From positions 1 to 6,753 of the forward strand of contig PLBX01000339.1 of NCBI GenBank assembly GCA_003135495.1: a stretch of 6,753 bases of DNA, written 5' to 3'. The stretch comes from Acidobacteriaceae bacterium. GTDB taxonomy: Bacteria; Acidobacteriota; Terriglobia; Terriglobales; Acidobacteriaceae. Under the pieces are notes generated by a model. That model did no database searches. It worked only from the letters and a program-made list of their open reading frames with translations, and was not told where the DNA came from. The translations under genes and the position numbers were made by a program. This document shows, piece by piece, positions 4,908 through 6,753 of this stretch; position 1 is the stretch's first letter, and every line of letters begins with the position of its first letter.

Positions 4908-5215
4908 CGTACCGCGTCATCGTAACTCCCGCCGCGGAAAATGACCTCCGGACCGCCTATCGCTATATCCGCAGCCAATCCCCCCGTGCAGCGCGCGATT
5001 GGATTCGTCGCGCACGACAGATCGTGAGGAGTCTTGCGCACCACCCCGAGCGGTGCCCCATGGCTCCCGAGAGCGCTTCATTCGATCAACCCATCCGCGA
5101 ACTGCTTTTTGGCTCGGGCAATCGCGGTACCTATCGTTTCCTCTTTGCTGTGTTTGCTGAAGAGAAATCAGTTTATATACTGCACGTGCGGCATGGATCG
5201 ATGCTCCCGCTCTGA
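4904..5215 (+). CDS. ParE/RelE-superfamily type II toxin
   Basis: A 103-residue toxin of the ParE/RelE fold, complete. It shows the family's opening strand (YRVIVTPAAENDL, 3-15), two helices with PRAARDWIRRARQIV (27-41), the HHPERCP turn (46-52), and the closing sheet with IRELLFG (64-70), YRFLF (77-81) and VYILHVRHG (90-98). Members either cleave ribosome-bound mRNA (RelE-like) or poison DNA gyrase (ParE-like). The ending VRHGS and the Phd-type partner do not separate these, so the target is left open. It overlaps the antitoxin by 4 nt (ATGA), implying coupled translation. Length is normal and no disabling change is seen. Confidence 0.9.
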   Translation: MTYRVIVTPAAENDLRTAYRYIRSQSPRAARDWIRRARQIVRSLAHHPERCPMAPESASFDQPIRELLFGSGNRGTYRFLFAVFAEEKSVYILHVRHGSMLPL

Positions 5216-5252
5216 CCTGCACACATCTTCTCCTGCCCTCATCGCCATCGTT

Positions 5253-5258
5253 TACAAT
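5253..5258 (+). promoter_or_regulatory. Possible -10 box of proS
   Basis: TACAAT matches the -10 consensus at 5 of 6 positions and lies 56 nt before the proS ATG. The -35 region is poor (TTCTCC at 5228-5233, 19-bp spacer), so this is only a candidate. Confidence 0.3.
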
Positions 5259-5266
5259 CGGGATTC

Positions 5267-5293
5267 CCAATCGAAAATTTCAGCCTCGATTGG
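5267..5293 (+). promoter_or_regulatory. Hairpin in the proS leader
   Basis: CCAATCGA (5267-5274) pairs perfectly with TCGATTGG (5286-5293) around an 11-nt loop. The stem ends 21 nt before the ATG. No T-run or T-box signature is visible, so a regulatory role is only suggested by position; an operator is equally possible. Confidence 0.4.
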
Positions 5294-5314
5294 AAATGAT
5301 TGGAACCCACGCCC

Positions 5315-6753
5315 ATGCATCGCTGGTCACAACTCTTCATCCCCACCCTGCGCGAGGCTCCTGCTGATGCCGAGGTCGCGAGCCACAAGCTCCTCGTCCG
5401 CGCCGGATACATCCGCCAACTTGGCGCCGGAATCTATTCGTTTTTATTCCTAGGCAATCGCAGCACCCAGAAGATCATGGGCATCGTCCGCGAGGAGATG
5501 GATAAGATCGGCCAGGAATTCTATCTCCCTGCCCTCAATCCGCGCGAGGTTTGGGAGGCGAGCGGCCGCTGGGCCGCGATGGGCGAGAACATGTTTCGCC
5601 TCAAAGATCGCAAAGGCGCTGATCTTTGTCTCGGCATGACGCACGAAGAGGTCATGACCGACATCGCGCGCAAAGAACTCCGCAGCTACAAGCAATTACC
5701 CCAGATCTGGTATCAGATTCAAACCAAGTTTCGTGACGAGCCTCGCCCCAAGTCGGGTCTGCTTCGCGTCCGCCAGTTCATCATGAAAGACGCTTACTCA
5801 TTCGACATCGATGCAGCCGGACTCGACGCGTCTTATCAAAAGCATCACGACACTTATTGCCGCATCTTCGATCGCTGCGGCCTGAAGTACATGGTGATCG
5901 ATGCGCACTCCGGCGCCATGGGCGGATCGAAATCGCAGGAATTCATGGTCCGCACTCCGGCGGGCGAGGATCTGGTAGTGAGCTGCGAGAAGTGCAACTA
6001 CGCGGCGAACATGGAGAAGGCTACATCGAACCTCGCTCCCGTCGAGGATCTGAAGACCGAAGGCGATGGTGCGCCTGTCGAAGTTCACACTCCGGGACAG
6101 AAGACGATTGAAGATGTAGCGCGCTTCCTCGGCGTGTCTCCTAAGAACAAGATCAAGACACTGGCCATGATGATCACGGAGGAAGCCGCAAAAACCGGGA
6201 AGAGCCGTCAGCGCGCTGTCGTGCTGCTGATGCGCGGCGATCACCAGATGAATGAGGCAAAGCTCTCGGCGGCAGTCGGCGGCAAAGAGACGCGTCCCAT
6301 GCAAGAAGATGAAATTCGCGATCTCTTCAAGTCTCCCGCTGGATACCTTGGCCCGCTAGGCATTGATTGGGCGAAAGAAGTTGACTCAAAAGATGTTAAG
6401 TCAAAAGACGAGAAGGATTCCGCCAAGCCCATCCTCCTCGTTGACAAAGCCCTCGAAGGCCGCATCAATTTGATCGGCGGAGCGAACAAAGAAAACTACC
6501 ACGTCAAGAATTTGACGCCTGGAAAAACCTTTCATCCCACAGCCTATGTCGATCTCCGCAGGGTAACCGCCGGCGAAAACTGCCCCAATTGCGGCGCGCC
6601 CTTGCGCATCGATACCGCCGTCGAGATCGGACACATCTTCAAGCTCGGCTACAAATACTCCGAAAGCATGGGCGCGAAGGTACTGGACGTGAACGGCAAG
6701 GAAGTGACGCCGATCATGGGCAGCTACGGCATCGGCATCGAGCGCATTCTCAC
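5315..6753 (+). CDS. proS: Prolyl-tRNA synthetase, bacterial type with editing domain (3' end cut)
   Basis: Charges tRNA-Pro with proline in the cytosol. The frame is open from the ATG at 5315 to the window edge: 479 codons, ending in motif 3 ([11 protein letters not shown], 469-479). The anticodon-binding domain is missing. Class II motif 1 lies around [17 protein letters not shown] (28-44), then THEEV (109-113), motif 2 with [17 protein letters not shown] (139-155), and GGSKSQEFM (203-211). The INS editing domain that clears alanyl-tRNA-Pro spans about 235-400, with KTLAMM (281-286), [14 protein letters not shown] (304-317) and GGAN (388-391). Two Cys pairs, CEKC (224-227) and CPNC (423-426), flank it. 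Residues 356-371 are a short Lys/Asp/Ser-rich insertion. An in-frame stop at 5297-5299 bounds the start, leaving TTG 5300 as the only alternative. No strong Shine-Dalgarno is seen. Confidence 0.95.
   Translation, partial: MHRWSQLFIPTLREAPADAEVASHKLLVRAGYIRQLGAGIYSFLFLGNRSTQKIMGIVREEMDKIGQEFYLPALNPREVWEASGRWAAMGENMFRLKDRKGADLCLGMTHEEVMTDIARKELRSYKQLPQIWYQIQTKFRDEPRPKSGLLRVRQFIMKDAYSFDIDAAGLDASYQKHHDTYCRIFDRCGLKYMVIDAHSGAMGGSKSQEFMVRTPAGEDLVVSCEKCNYAANMEKATSNLAPVEDLKTEGDGAPVEVHTPGQKTIEDVARFLGVSPKNKIKTLAMMITEEAAKTGKSRQRAVVLLMRGDHQMNEAKLSAAVGGKETRPMQEDEIRDLFKSPAGYLGPLGIDWAKEVDSKDVKSKDEKDSAKPILLVDKALEGRINLIGGANKENYHVKNLTPGKTFHPTAYVDLRRVTAGENCPNCGAPLRIDTAVEIGHIFKLGYKYSESMGAKVLDVNGKEVTPIMGSYGIGIERIL

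Noticed and set aside
5798..6634. Minus-strand open frames opposite proS
   Set aside because: proS is continuous and strongly conserved on the plus strand; these are its shadows.

Overview
This window looks like a chromosomal stretch of a soil or environmental Acidobacteriota (Terriglobia-like) bacterium. That placement is an inference. It rests on moderately GC-rich coding sequence, on intergenic DNA full of short palindromes of a type I associate with that phylum (cores such as GCGCCCTCGCCCG and GGCTTCAGCCG), and on a tandem repeat of the 'ccacaggggcacagagagac' kind. No taxonomic marker other than a partial proS is present.

Layout. Positions 1-1312, minus strand: the N-terminal 106 codons of a purine nucleoside phosphorylase (cut by the window edge), and upstream of it a complete single-pass membrane SPFH/prohibitin-family protein. 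Two perfect 10-bp palindromes separate them. Positions 1313-2717 hold no convincing gene. The first part (1313 to about 1640) is plain intergenic DNA. Positions about 1640-1976 look like a structured RNA on the plus strand: GNRA-capped hairpins, two diverged copies of a module of about 160 nt, a 12-bp long-range stem and a T-run at the end. Positions 1977-2640 are a cluster of REP-like palindromes around five copies of a 17-bp tandem repeat.

Positions 2718-4482, minus strand: a coupled gene pair, tcmP (three-Cys-motif partner protein, methyltransferase-like) followed by its partner, a DUF5131/Gp37-Gp68 family protein with a Cx6Cx2C motif. The stop codon of the first overlaps the ribosome-binding site of the second, and a hairpin terminator follows. 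The pair is common on phages and genomic islands and its function is not established. Positions 4611-5215, plus strand: a type II toxin-antitoxin operon (Phd/YefM-like antitoxin, ParE/RelE-like toxin) joined by an ATGA overlap. Its control region has twin TATAAT boxes inside a dyad, and the mRNA is probably leaderless or nearly so. Positions 5315-6753, plus strand: prolyl-tRNA synthetase of the bacterial type with the INS editing domain, running off the window inside motif 3.

Taken together, housekeeping genes (PNP, SPFH, proS) flank an accessory island of about 3.9 kb made of the RNA-like element, repeat cluster, TcmP/three-Cys pair and toxin-antitoxin module. The two items most worth following up are the duplicated structured RNA, which I could not assign with confidence (a standalone HEARO/omega-RNA is my best guess), and the TcmP/DUF5131 pair beside a toxin-antitoxin system.
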